Shown here: positions 34,080-42,436 of the stretch, piece by piece
Position numbering within the stretch: position 1 is the first letter of the stretch
Layout of the letters: every line of letters starts with the position of its first letter
NCBI GenBank assembly: GCA_947492475.1
Contig: CANLNM010000001.1
Coordinates: 186,001 to 250,000 of the forward strand
Origin: an uncultured Paracoccaceae bacterium
Lineage (GTDB): Bacteria > Pseudomonadota > Alphaproteobacteria > Rhodobacterales > Rhodobacteraceae
Direction of reading: 5' to 3'
DNA: 64,000 bases
Made by a program: the position numbers and the translations under genes
The notes under the pieces: model-generated
Told to the model about the DNA's origin: nothing
The model's input: only the letters and a program-made list of their open reading frames with translations
Database searches by the model: none

Positions 34080-34243
34080 TGTTCCCGGCCCTCGTTTTCT
34101 CGCCGGTCTTTTATGATAATTGCACTGACGACTTGCTTGCTCAAATTAAGCTCGCGTCGTATTTGTGACTGCGGTTTGCCCGCTTTGTGTTCTAGGATAA
34201 TTAGCCGCCTAATCAGCGGTTCTACATGCGGTCCTTTTGACAC
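34076..34243 (-). CDS. 55-residue HTH mini-protein with GTG start
   Basis: Read from GTG 34243: SKGPHVEPLIRRLIILEHK, then a resolvase/Mor-like helix-turn-helix (GKPQSQIRRELNLSKQVVSA) and a charged tail. AAAGAGGG lies about 8 bp upstream of the GTG. Its TGA overlaps the rep ATG (ATGA), so it is translated together with rep. It may regulate rep or help at the origin; no family was firmly recognised. Confidence 0.55.
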   Translation of the reverse strand: MSKGPHVEPLIRRLIILEHKAGKPQSQIRRELNLSKQVVSAIIIKDRRENEGREQ

Positions 34244-34276
34244 CGTTTTGCCCTCTTTGGTAAGGCAAACATGACT

Positions 34277-34291
34277 TGCTTTATGGACGCT
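34277..34291. repeat. 15-bp direct repeat shared with the left prophage end
   Basis: TGCTTTATGGACGCT is identical at 25330-25344 and 34277-34291. The 11-bp core is also at 29381-29391. Located between the rep operon and attR. Confidence 0.6.
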
Positions 34292-34329
34292 ATTTTACTA
34301 GATGTTGTGCCGAGACCTAACGGTCACAA

Positions 34330-34376
34330 GCCCCCCGCCGCCGGTTTCTTTTGGTATAGCGCCCTTGGTGGGGGGC
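34330..34376. repeat. GC-rich inverted repeat near attR
   Basis: GCCCCCC (34330-34336) and GGGGGGC (34370-34376) flank a 33-nt loop, about 50 bp from attR. It could fold as a hairpin or act in transcription or replication; nothing more is visible. Confidence 0.35.
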
Positions 34377-34416
34377 AATTAAACCCCTCACAAGATTGCC
34401 TTTTTTATAACAAAAT

Positions 34417-34444
34417 CAGTGGCCTAGTACCTATTATGCGCAAA
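34417..34444 (-). repeat. Right end of prophage: half dif-like Xer site (attR)
   Basis: On the minus strand: XerC-type arm TTTGCGCATAA, centre TAGGTA identical to the left site, then CTAGGCCACTG where an XerD arm should be. 34428-34441 is an exact copy of 25247-25260. One good XerC arm with a degenerate XerD arm is what a CTX-like attP would leave. The GH43 stop codon is 24 bp away and is undamaged. Confidence 0.75.
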
Positions 34445-34467
34445 CGATCTGTACGGATCAGACCCCA

Positions 34468-36063
34468 TCACCCATTGCGAATATATGAGAATCCATTGAA
34501 ATACGCCTGCTTGGCACGCCCGGATACATCATACGCAAACATACCCACAAAAGCGCCTGTGAACGACGAATGCTCGCCCACGCCACCTTCGTCAGAGATC
34601 AGATATGCGGGCATCGCCGGACCGATGGCTTGCCAATCGGTATCTGCGGACTTCCAATAAAATTGTTGCGTCGCATGATCGACATCAACACGCAGCTCGA
34701 CATCACCATCCGGAATGGCAGTCAAAGCGCCGTCAATAAAGCTGAGCTGCGCATTTGGCACCCCCAACATCGACATGATCGACAAACAACGGCCCAAACT
34801 CGAATCATAGCTAAGAACAAGGGCGTGGAATTTTGACGTGTTGTAATACGTCGTTAAACCGGCACCTTGTTGATAGGTATCGGGGACAAAAGCCACGCTT
34901 GTTGTGGCGCTGTATTTGAAATCTTCCTGGCGTCGTGCCACCAATGCCGTTTCAAATAAGCTGCCGAGGCTTTCTCGTCCCGTTAAGGTTAGAACGCCTT
35001 GATTTAATTGAAACAATCGATCAGGTTCCGGGCTGCGTAACCATTGAAATTCTGGTGGCATCGCTGCTGGAAATGGCACATGAACACTGTCACTCAGGCC
35101 TTTGATTTCAGGTCCATAATCGATTTCAGACCTTGGTAAAAAACCGCCGTTTTTCAAGTATAACCAGTCATCTTTCCAAACCACTTCTTCGATCCCGGTT
35201 TCACGTCCCAACGGGCAAAACCGACCCCTGCCCTGATCATCCGGGATCGGACGCCCGATAAGGAAAGTATGCCAATGCCGGCCATCTGCGGCTTCGACAT
35301 ATTGGCCATGGCCTGTCCGCTGGATCGGATGATCTGTGTCCGCAGCGCAGATCACATGTAAATCAGGATGATCCTCATAAGGCCCAAGGATCGACCGCGA
35401 CCGCGCCAATGACACTGCGTGTTGATAGCCAGTGCCGCCCTCGGCTGTGGTCAAATAGTAATACCCATTGCGTTTAAACAGATGTGGCGCCTCAGTTAAG
35501 CCCCGGGATGTACCGGGATAGATTGAAGTGATCGGGCCAATTAACCCCTGCCCCGGCTTATATTCCTGTAACAATGTGCCATCAAAGGCAGAATGCGTCG
35601 CGTTTTGACCGGTTCCGGGGCCACGATGGTTCCATTGCGGGTTCACCCAGTATTTTCGACCGTCATCATCATGAAACAAAGAAGGATCAAACCCGGACGA
35701 ATTTATGTATTCCCGCGTTGACCATTCCCCATCAATGTCCGGACAAGTCACTATGTAATTATGGGCATCTTTGAACGACCCGCCCAACCGTTTGACATCC
35801 GTGTAAACCAGCCAAAACACACCATCGGCATGGCTTAGACATGGGGCCCAAATCCCACCGGAATCCGGATTGCCCCGCATATCAAGCTGATCCGCACGGT
35901 TCAGCGGCCGAGACACCAAGGTCCAATTCACCAGATCCCTTGAATGATGGATTTGAACCCCTGGATACCATTCAAAGGTGGAGGTCGCGATATAGTAATC
36001 CTCTCCGACCCGGCAGATGGACGGATCTGGATTAAACCCCGGCAAAATCGGATTACGGATCAT
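34468..36063 (-). CDS. GH43 beta-xylosidase/arabinosidase-like glycosidase
   Basis: 531 residues: an N-terminal five-bladed propeller with GH43 catalytic positions in NPILPGFNPDPSICR (Asp about 12), INSSGFDPSLFHDDDG (Asp) and LTEAPHLFKRNGYYYL (Glu), then a C-terminal beta-sandwich (from about 330) typical of the xylosidase branch. No signal peptide, so it works on imported oligosaccharides. Last gene of the sugar operon. It is full length even though the prophage lies 24 bp beyond its stop. Confidence 0.88.
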   Translation of the reverse strand: MIRNPILPGFNPDPSICRVGEDYYIATSTFEWYPGVQIHHSRDLVNWTLVSRPLNRADQLDMRGNPDSGGIWAPCLSHADGVFWLVYTDVKRLGGSFKDAHNYIVTCPDIDGEWSTREYINSSGFDPSLFHDDDGRKYWVNPQWNHRGPGTGQNATHSAFDGTLLQEYKPGQGLIGPITSIYPGTSRGLTEAPHLFKRNGYYYLTTAEGGTGYQHAVSLARSRSILGPYEDHPDLHVICAADTDHPIQRTGHGQYVEAADGRHWHTFLIGRPIPDDQGRGRFCPLGRETGIEEVVWKDDWLYLKNGGFLPRSEIDYGPEIKGLSDSVHVPFPAAMPPEFQWLRSPEPDRLFQLNQGVLTLTGRESLGSLFETALVARRQEDFKYSATTSVAFVPDTYQQGAGLTTYYNTSKFHALVLSYDSSLGRCLSIMSMLGVPNAQLSFIDGALTAIPDGDVELRVDVDHATQQFYWKSADTDWQAIGPAMPAYLISDEGGVGEHSSFTGAFVGMFAYDVSGRAKQAYFNGFSYIRNG

Positions 36064-36112
36064 CGCGACCTCCTTTTATCTTAGCTTTACATCATAACGC
36101 ATTGTTTAAACG

Positions 36113-37237
36113 TTACTTTAGCAATGCACGCGCCTCATCGGGTCCCAGAGGGTCCGGGCGTTTACATGTGGTGCTAAGCGTTACAAATTCGCCGATCTCA
36201 CCCGATTTCAGGATCGATGTCATGATATCAGTGGCATGAACCGCGATCTCTAATCCACAGCGATGTGGGCGATCTTCGGCAATGGCAACAACCATATCTG
36301 CCAAACCTGCGCAGCGATAATTGGCCTGTTTTTGGTCGCCGTGATCCTCATTTGGGATACCAAACGGATGATCCCACGCCTGAACCGGAACAATATCATT
36401 GTTTTCACCCGACATTTCCAATTCGCCGCCAAAGAAATTCGGATCGGGCACAAACAGACTGCCTTTGGTCCCATACAATTCCATATTTGCATGCCGATGC
36501 GCCCAAACATCCCAAGACGTTGAAATCGTTATCGTCGCCCCTTGTTCAAATTCCACCAATGCGTGGATATTCGTTGGGGTTTTGACCGGAATTTCCTCGC
36601 CCGCGCGGGGTTCGGACAAAATGGTACGTGTCGGCGACGCCATCGATGTCAGCGCCCCAACCCGTTTTGCAGGCCCCAGCAATTGCACCAAATTGGTGAT
36701 GTAATACGGCCCGATATCAAGCATCGGTCCCGCCCCAGGCAGAAAGAAGAAATCTGGGTTCGGGTGCCAATGCTCCATTCCGTGGCTCATGACATGCGCC
36801 GTGCCAGCCACGATCTGGCCAACATCACCTTGGTCAATCATCGCCCGAACCTGCTGATGGGCACCGCCCAAAAACGTATCGGGGGCCGATCCAACCCGCA
36901 GACCCTTTTCGGCGGCCAATGTCGCCAATGCCTTGCCCTGTTCCAATGTCAGCACCAAGGGTTTTTCGGAATAAGCATGTTTGCCATGTTCAAGAATGCT
37001 GCGCGTGACATCATAATGCGCGTCAGGAATGGTAAGGTTAACGATAATGTCGATGTCACTGCTGTTTAACAGATCATCGATGCTACGTGCCTGAACGCCA
37101 AATTCATCGGCGCGCGCCTGAGCCGCATCTGCATTCAGATCAGCCACCGCAATGATGTGAACGCCTTTGAACATCGGCGCCAATCGCAAATAAGCCGCAG
37201 ATATATTTCCGCAGCCGATTATTCCAACATTTTTCAT
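36113..37237 (-). CDS. Gfo/Idh/MocA-family sugar oxidoreductase
   Basis: 374 residues: Rossmann domain with GIIGCGNISAAYL (about 5-17) and the family EKP motif in YSEKPLVLT (about 94), then an alpha/beta C-terminal domain. These enzymes oxidise or epimerise sugars with NAD(P). In this operon it likely processes the imported sugar together with the adjacent TIM-barrel isomerase. Exact substrate unknown. Confidence 0.88.
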   Translation of the reverse strand: MKNVGIIGCGNISAAYLRLAPMFKGVHIIAVADLNADAAQARADEFGVQARSIDDLLNSSDIDIIVNLTIPDAHYDVTRSILEHGKHAYSEKPLVLTLEQGKALATLAAEKGLRVGSAPDTFLGGAHQQVRAMIDQGDVGQIVAGTAHVMSHGMEHWHPNPDFFFLPGAGPMLDIGPYYITNLVQLLGPAKRVGALTSMASPTRTILSEPRAGEEIPVKTPTNIHALVEFEQGATITISTSWDVWAHRHANMELYGTKGSLFVPDPNFFGGELEMSGENNDIVPVQAWDHPFGIPNEDHGDQKQANYRCAGLADMVVAIAEDRPHRCGLEIAVHATDIMTSILKSGEIGEFVTLSTTCKRPDPLGPDEARALLK

Positions 37238-37249
37238 TTTATTATTTCC

Positions 37250-38005
37250 TTAGAATGATTTAGCGGACGCAATTGCGTTGGCTGCGAAACGTTTGTCATC
37301 ATTTGGATTGTCATGTTCCATCACAAAGTGATCCGTTCCAACCGCAATCAAAGCCGTATAAATCGAAGGCCAATCCATCACACCCAGCCCGACATCTGCC
37401 CAGCCATCTTCGTCCTGATTTTGACCATCGGCTGCGATATCTTTGACATGTGCGGCTTTGATCCGGGACTTGTATTTGTTAATTGTGGTGAATGGATCTG
37501 ATCCTGCGCGGACGGCCCAGGCCACGTCAAACTCAAATTGAAGACGCTCATCCGCCCCCAACATATGGTCAATGGGCAGGCTGCCGTCAGGCAAAGCCAC
37601 GAATTCAAAATCGTGATTATGCCACCCAAAGACCAAACCGGCGTCCCAAAACGGTGCTCCAGCAATGGCCAAACGACGCCCAAATTCTGCCCAACCCGCA
37701 GCGTCACTTGGGCGGTCCTCTTGGGCAAGATGGGGTACAAAAACCATCTCAATTCCAAGAGATTTGCAAATATTCAGCACGCTTTGGGGATCGTTTTCAA
37801 TCTGATCCAACCCCATATGCGCAGACCGCATCGTCAAACCCGTTTGTTTGAGCGATTTTGCCAGTGCCGCGACGGATTCGTCACTGGTATATAGACCGCC
37901 ATAGCCTTCGCCTCCGACATAGCCAAGGCTTTGGAGCATGTCGAAAGTATCTGAAATCGTTGGAAAATTCCGTGAGGAATAGAGCTGATAGGAAAAACTG
38001 CTCAT
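37250..38005 (-). CDS. Sugar phosphate isomerase/epimerase (xylose isomerase-like TIM barrel)
   Basis: 251 residues of the AP_endonuc_2 family. Metal-ligand positions are recognisable in GWHNHDFEF (about 140), FEFDVAWAVRAG (about 168), AAHVKDIA and FVMEHDNP near the C-terminus. It probably isomerises a keto/aldo sugar intermediate with the neighbouring dehydrogenase. ATG 38005 is taken as the start; a longer frame reaches 38137, inside the mannosidase gene. Confidence 0.85.
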   Translation of the reverse strand: MSSFSYQLYSSRNFPTISDTFDMLQSLGYVGGEGYGGLYTSDESVAALAKSLKQTGLTMRSAHMGLDQIENDPQSVLNICKSLGIEMVFVPHLAQEDRPSDAAGWAEFGRRLAIAGAPFWDAGLVFGWHNHDFEFVALPDGSLPIDHMLGADERLQFEFDVAWAVRAGSDPFTTINKYKSRIKAAHVKDIAADGQNQDEDGWADVGLGVMDWPSIYTALIAVGTDHFVMEHDNPNDDKRFAANAIASAKSF

Positions 38006-38009
38006 GTCG

Positions 38010-40415
38010 TTATCCTTGAACATATGTAGGGTAAGTGGCCGAATGCAGGTCGCGCGATAGGAAGCGCGGTTTGGCGTCCGGCGAACGAGGTGTGAATGCC
38101 ACAGTGACGGGGGCATCGGGTAAAACCGTGAACGCATTGTTTGAAAAACGCCCGGGCTGGTCGGCTTCGATTGAAACGCAGAATGCCGGTTTTTTCACAG
38201 TGAGGGTCAACTGATAAATCCCCTTTGCAAACACGACATCTATATCGATTTCGGGCGCAGATAAATCATAGGATTTCCAGGGCTTAGGCGTTACGACCTC
38301 TTGCACGTTTCCGGCGGGGCTGGTCCAATCCAGGATCAGAATTTCCTGATCCCCAATATCGCTGCGCTGGATAAATCCGCCTGACATTGCATCTTGTTCG
38401 GTAATCGGCATTTCCTGTGTTAAAACAGACCGTTGGCCCCCGTCGGGGGTCACTGCACGGATCGAAACCAGCGACGTAAACGTTTCAGGACCATCATTTA
38501 CGGCCTTTACGCGCCAACCGTCGCTGTCAGGGACAAGCGTCGCCATCACCGGCGCAAAAAAACGGCGCGCGGCATGGTGCAACAATTTCCAGCCGCCTTT
38601 GTGATCAAGGCTTGCCCAGCTGGCCACAGGCCATGAATCGTTAAGCTGCCAAATCAACGTTCCCATACAATTGGGCTTCAAGCTGCGCCAATGTGTAACC
38701 GCGGTGCGGATAGCTTCGGCTTGTTGAATTTGACTTAGGTAAACGAAGTTTGGGAAATCCACAGGGAACCGATAATACCGGAACATGGTTTCAGCGATGC
38801 GAGCATTTCCGCCTTCGTTTTTCTGATGGCTTTCCATGACCGGCGACGCGATATTCATATCCTCGGTCGCGGCAAACCGTTTGATCACATCCATTGAAGG
38901 ATAGGATTGAAACCCAAATTCGCTGCAAAACCGCGGTGCAACGTCCCGGTAATGCTCAAAATCTTTGCCTTCATGCCAAACGGACCAAAAATGCATGTCC
39001 CCTGCACTATCGTCATGCCATGCATCCCCAAAACTGAGCGGCCCCGGCGACGGGCTGGACGGCCACCAATTTGCGTCTGGATCAGTCTCTAACAAGGCGG
39101 TTTCAATCGTGCGATTTAGACGATCGTAAGCCACCAAATAGCGATCTCGGTCTTTGAGACTTTCTTCATACCACGTCAATGCGCCGATCAGTTCGTTATC
39201 GCCGCACCAAAGCGCAATGCTGGGATGATGCTGCAAACGACTAACGTTATCGCGTATTTCGGCATCAACCTCAGCTAGAAAGGCGGGATCCGCGGGGTAT
39301 AGATTGCAGGCGAACATACAATCCTGCCAGACCAGCAGACCCAATTCATCACACAGGTCATAGAACCAATCAGGTTCATAGCGCCCCCCACCCCAAATAC
39401 GGATCATATTCATATGGGCATCAACAGCGGATTGCAGCAATTCGCGCGTTTCGGCCCTGGATATTTGCCCCGCTAACGCGTCAGCTGGGATCCAATTCGC
39501 ACCACGCGCAAAGATGTCTTTCCCGTTCACTCTAAAATTAAACGAACGGCCGATTTCATCTGGTTCACTGATATGCTGAATGTCGCAAAAACCCATGCGC
39601 ACAACACGATGCGAATTGGCAAAAGACACAACAACATCATGCAATTTCTGATCGCCCAAACCAACAGGCCACCAAAGTTCTGGCGCATCAAACGAAAACT
39701 CTGCTTCGACTTTTCCCCCTGAACTTATCCCCCTTACTGTTTGACCATAAAGAGAAATCTCCCATTCTCCCTGGCCCTCAACTTGGGTGGAAACCCTAAC
39801 GTTAACGCGCTGATCGATATGGGTTTGGTGGATGTGAATATCCCCAATTTCCGGGCCATTTCTGGTTAAAAATATGGGATCATTCACACCTGTTGGGCCC
39901 AAGGCGATGTTCCAGTCCCAGCCAAAATCACAGGCAGGTTTGCGCAACATGTTACCGTTTGGGATCGGGCAATTCTTACTATAGGGCTGATAAAAATCCT
40001 GCTCAGCTTGCCTTTGATCAGCACTACGTGCAGCGCTGTCTAACTGGACAACAATTGTATTTTTTCCCTCGACCAAAACCTGCGATAAATCAACCTTATA
40101 GCGCCGATAAGCGTTCTGGGATTGGTGCACGACAACGCCGTTCACGGTGACCTTTGCAACACAATCAAGCCCAGCCAAATGCAGCTGCATATCAGTATGT
40201 GTAAGCGTAAATTGACGTTCTAAAACCCAGTCTCGTTCACAAATCCAGCGCAGGTCGTGTTCATTACGCCCCCAATACGGATCCGGAATGACCTCAGCCT
40301 CTGCCAAAGCAGTGACCACATCACCGGGTATACGCATGTCGACATGGTAGTCACCGCTCTGATCGCGAAGCGACCAAAGTCCAGTTAAATCAACACGATC
40401 GACTATGTCCTTCAC
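38010..40415 (-). CDS. GH2 beta-mannosidase
   Basis: 801 residues: N-terminal jelly-roll sugar-binding domain, immunoglobulin-like domain, then the (beta/alpha)8 catalytic domain with the acid/base Glu in SIALWCGDNELIG (about 395) and the nucleophile Glu in FCSEFGFQSYPS (about 500). The IRIWGGGRYEPDWFYDLCDE block is typical of beta-mannosidases. No signal peptide. It removes terminal beta-mannose from imported oligosaccharides. Overlaps the ABC ATPase gene by 4 bp. Confidence 0.92.
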   Translation of the reverse strand: MKDIVDRVDLTGLWSLRDQSGDYHVDMRIPGDVVTALAEAEVIPDPYWGRNEHDLRWICERDWVLERQFTLTHTDMQLHLAGLDCVAKVTVNGVVVHQSQNAYRRYKVDLSQVLVEGKNTIVVQLDSAARSADQRQAEQDFYQPYSKNCPIPNGNMLRKPACDFGWDWNIALGPTGVNDPIFLTRNGPEIGDIHIHQTHIDQRVNVRVSTQVEGQGEWEISLYGQTVRGISSGGKVEAEFSFDAPELWWPVGLGDQKLHDVVVSFANSHRVVRMGFCDIQHISEPDEIGRSFNFRVNGKDIFARGANWIPADALAGQISRAETRELLQSAVDAHMNMIRIWGGGRYEPDWFYDLCDELGLLVWQDCMFACNLYPADPAFLAEVDAEIRDNVSRLQHHPSIALWCGDNELIGALTWYEESLKDRDRYLVAYDRLNRTIETALLETDPDANWWPSSPSPGPLSFGDAWHDDSAGDMHFWSVWHEGKDFEHYRDVAPRFCSEFGFQSYPSMDVIKRFAATEDMNIASPVMESHQKNEGGNARIAETMFRYYRFPVDFPNFVYLSQIQQAEAIRTAVTHWRSLKPNCMGTLIWQLNDSWPVASWASLDHKGGWKLLHHAARRFFAPVMATLVPDSDGWRVKAVNDGPETFTSLVSIRAVTPDGGQRSVLTQEMPITEQDAMSGGFIQRSDIGDQEILILDWTSPAGNVQEVVTPKPWKSYDLSAPEIDIDVVFAKGIYQLTLTVKKPAFCVSIEADQPGRFSNNAFTVLPDAPVTVAFTPRSPDAKPRFLSRDLHSATYPTYVQG

Positions 40416-41491
40416 AGCCGTTGCTCGCTCTTTTTATCAAAAAGTGAAACCTTGGATGGATCAATCCCGATCAGCAGCCTGTCCCCAGACTGGATTTTTG
40501 ACTGCCCATCCATCCGAACACGAAACGGGATACCATTAAGTTTGGACCAAACCAGCGTGTCCGCCCCCATGGTTTCGACCAATTCCACGGTGATTTCGGT
40601 ATTAAACGTGTGGTTTTTGGCCGCTTCACCGGTTTCGACATGTTCAGGGCGCACCCCTAGCACCGCCGGGCGATCAGTCACGCCTTGGGAAAATGCGTAA
40701 CCGTCCAACGGAATGGTCCCGGCGTCCATTTTAAAGCTGTTGCCAACGAGCTCTCCTTCAAAAAACGTCATGGACGGAGACCCAATAAAATCAGCGACAT
40801 AAAGATTTTGTGGACGGTTATAGATTTCGTCCGGACTGCCCAATTGCATGATCATCCCGTCTTTCATGATCGCAATCCGATCCGCGAGCGTCATTGCTTC
40901 AATCTGATCATGAGTCACGTAAATCATTGTATTTTCAAGCTGTTGGTGCAGTCTTTTCAACTCAACTCTTAAGTCTGCTCGCAACTTTGCATCAAGGTTT
41001 GACAATGGTTCATCAAACAGAAAAACATCAACATCACGCACCAAGGCACGACCAATTGCCACGCGTTGCCGCTGACCACCAGACAAGGCCCCCGGCTTTC
41101 GTTTTAGCAAAGGTTCGATTTGCAGCACTTCTGCGGCACGTGCCACCCTTTGCTTGATCTCTTCTTTGGGCATTTTCGCGTTTTTCAAGCCAAATGACAG
41201 GTTTCCTTCGACGCTCATCTGCGGATAAAGCGCATAAGATTGAAAAACCATACCAATCCCGCGATCAGACGGTTCAGCCCAGGTCACATTTTCACCATTG
41301 ATGAAAATCTGCCCGTCTGTCACATCAAGAAGACCGGCTATGCAATTGAGAAGAGTGGATTTTCCGCAACCAGATGATCCTAACAACACCAGGAACTCAC
41401 CTTGCTGAATGGACAGATCCAGCTGCTTAAGGACTTCTACAGCCCCAAACCGAAGGTCTAATTGACGGATTTCTACAGAAGGTTGAGACAT
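40412..41491 (-). CDS. Sugar ABC transporter ATP-binding protein (MalK/UgpC type)
   Basis: 359 residues. Walker A GSSGCGKST (about 38-46), Q-loop, signature LSGGQRQRVAIGRAL (about 134), Walker B FLFDEPLSN (about 158), then a C-terminal TOBE/OB regulatory domain (about 240-359; LGVRPEHVE). It energises the two permeases encoded immediately upstream. In roseobacters one such ATPase can serve several importers. Confidence 0.94.
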   Translation of the reverse strand: MSQPSVEIRQLDLRFGAVEVLKQLDLSIQQGEFLVLLGSSGCGKSTLLNCIAGLLDVTDGQIFINGENVTWAEPSDRGIGMVFQSYALYPQMSVEGNLSFGLKNAKMPKEEIKQRVARAAEVLQIEPLLKRKPGALSGGQRQRVAIGRALVRDVDVFLFDEPLSNLDAKLRADLRVELKRLHQQLENTMIYVTHDQIEAMTLADRIAIMKDGMIMQLGSPDEIYNRPQNLYVADFIGSPSMTFFEGELVGNSFKMDAGTIPLDGYAFSQGVTDRPAVLGVRPEHVETGEAAKNHTFNTEITVELVETMGADTLVWSKLNGIPFRVRMDGQSKIQSGDRLLIGIDPSKVSLFDKKSEQRL

Positions 41492-41494
41492 AAT

Positions 41495-42436
41495 TTAGCC
41501 TTTCACCGCGCCGGCAGCGATGCCGCGCACAAAAAGTTTGCCAGAGGCAAAGTAGATCACGAGGGGGACAAGTCCGGTCAACAAGGTCGCAGCCATATTG
41601 ACGTTGTATTCTTTGACCCCTTGAACAGAATTGACGATGTTGTTCAGTTGAACCGTCATTGGGTAGGTTTGCGGCTTTGCATAAATGACACCGAACAGGA
41701 AATCGTTCCAGATTCCAGTTACTTGCAAGATGATCGCAACGACAAAGATCGGCAAAGCCATCGGCAACATGACCCGGAAATAGATCCCCCAAAACCCAGC
41801 CCCATCCACACGAGCAGCTTTAAACAATTCGTCTGGAACAGAGGTAAAGTAGTTGCGAAACAACAAGGTCAGGATCGGCATGCCAAAGATGGTGTGAACA
41901 ATCACAAGCCCACTGAGACTGCCCATCAACCGCACGTCGACACCGGGGATCAGGGACAGGGCCTGACCGCTTTCTCGGAGCAGAATAACAATCGGATAGA
42001 TCATCACCTGATATGGAATAAAAGCGCCAAAAATCAGGATGGTAAAGAACACTTCTGATCCTTTAAATTTCCAATTTGCCAGCGCGTAACCATTTACAGA
42101 AGCAACCGCGATCGAGATGACAACAGACGGGATCAAAATCGCGATAGAATTCCAAAACCCCCGGCTTAGCCCTTCACAATTGATACCAGTGCAGGCTTCG
42201 GACCATGCTTTGACCCACGGTTCAAATGTGACCTCAACCGGTGGCGAAAAAATGTTGCCCATTCGGATTTCGGGCATGCCTTTCAGCGACGTTACGACCA
42301 TCACATATAGCGGTAGCAAATAGTAGATCGATACGATGAACAACGTGCTGTAAATCATTATGTTCGTTGAGGAAAACCGCCGCTTTGGTTTTGCGCCACG
42401 CGGGCCCGCCTCAAACTTTGTGGATGTATTAGTCAC
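41495..42436 (-). CDS. Sugar ABC transporter permease (MalG type)
   Basis: 313 residues, six membrane helices, and the EAA loop ELFKAARVDGAGFWGIYFRVMLPM (about 216) contacting the ATPase. Long periplasmic insertion near residue 70. It overlaps the MalF-type gene by 8 bp, forming the heterodimeric channel. Confidence 0.93.
   Translation of the reverse strand: MTNTSTKFEAGPRGAKPKRRFSSTNIMIYSTLFIVSIYYLLPLYVMVVTSLKGMPEIRMGNIFSPPVEVTFEPWVKAWSEACTGINCEGLSRGFWNSIAILIPSVVISIAVASVNGYALANWKFKGSEVFFTILIFGAFIPYQVMIYPIVILLRESGQALSLIPGVDVRLMGSLSGLVIVHTIFGMPILTLLFRNYFTSVPDELFKAARVDGAGFWGIYFRVMLPMALPIFVVAIILQVTGIWNDFLFGVIYAKPQTYPMTVQLNNIVNSVQGVKEYNVNMAATLLTGLVPLVIYFASGKLFVRGIAAGAVKG

Larger units (their letters stand above)
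25247..34441. mobile_element. Tailless double-jelly-roll (PM2/corticovirus-like) prophage integrated at dif
   Basis: The element is about 9.18 kb between 14-bp direct repeats, close to the 10-kb genome of phage PM2. It encodes a P2-like capsid candidate (29427-30383), an A32/P9-like packaging ATPase (31576-32181), many one-helix membrane proteins, a lysis set, a small Cro/YdaS regulator and a Rep with internal iterons. No terminase, portal, tail or tape-measure gene, and no integrase or recombinase, is present. Genes are tightly packed with TAATG/ATGA overlaps and no visible inactivating lesions. Family calls are by motif and architecture. Confidence 0.85.

Noticed and set aside
25247-34441. 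Filamentous phage (inovirus) as an explanation for the dif-integrated element
   Set aside because: Inoviruses do use dif and have a Zot ATPase, but they lack a large beta-rich capsid protein and lysis enzymes. The ATPase here has no membrane anchor, and holin, transglycosylase and endopeptidase are all present.
34468-36063. GH43 gene disrupted by prophage integration
   Set aside because: The reading frame is full length for its family and ends 24 bp before the attachment site, so the insertion left it intact.
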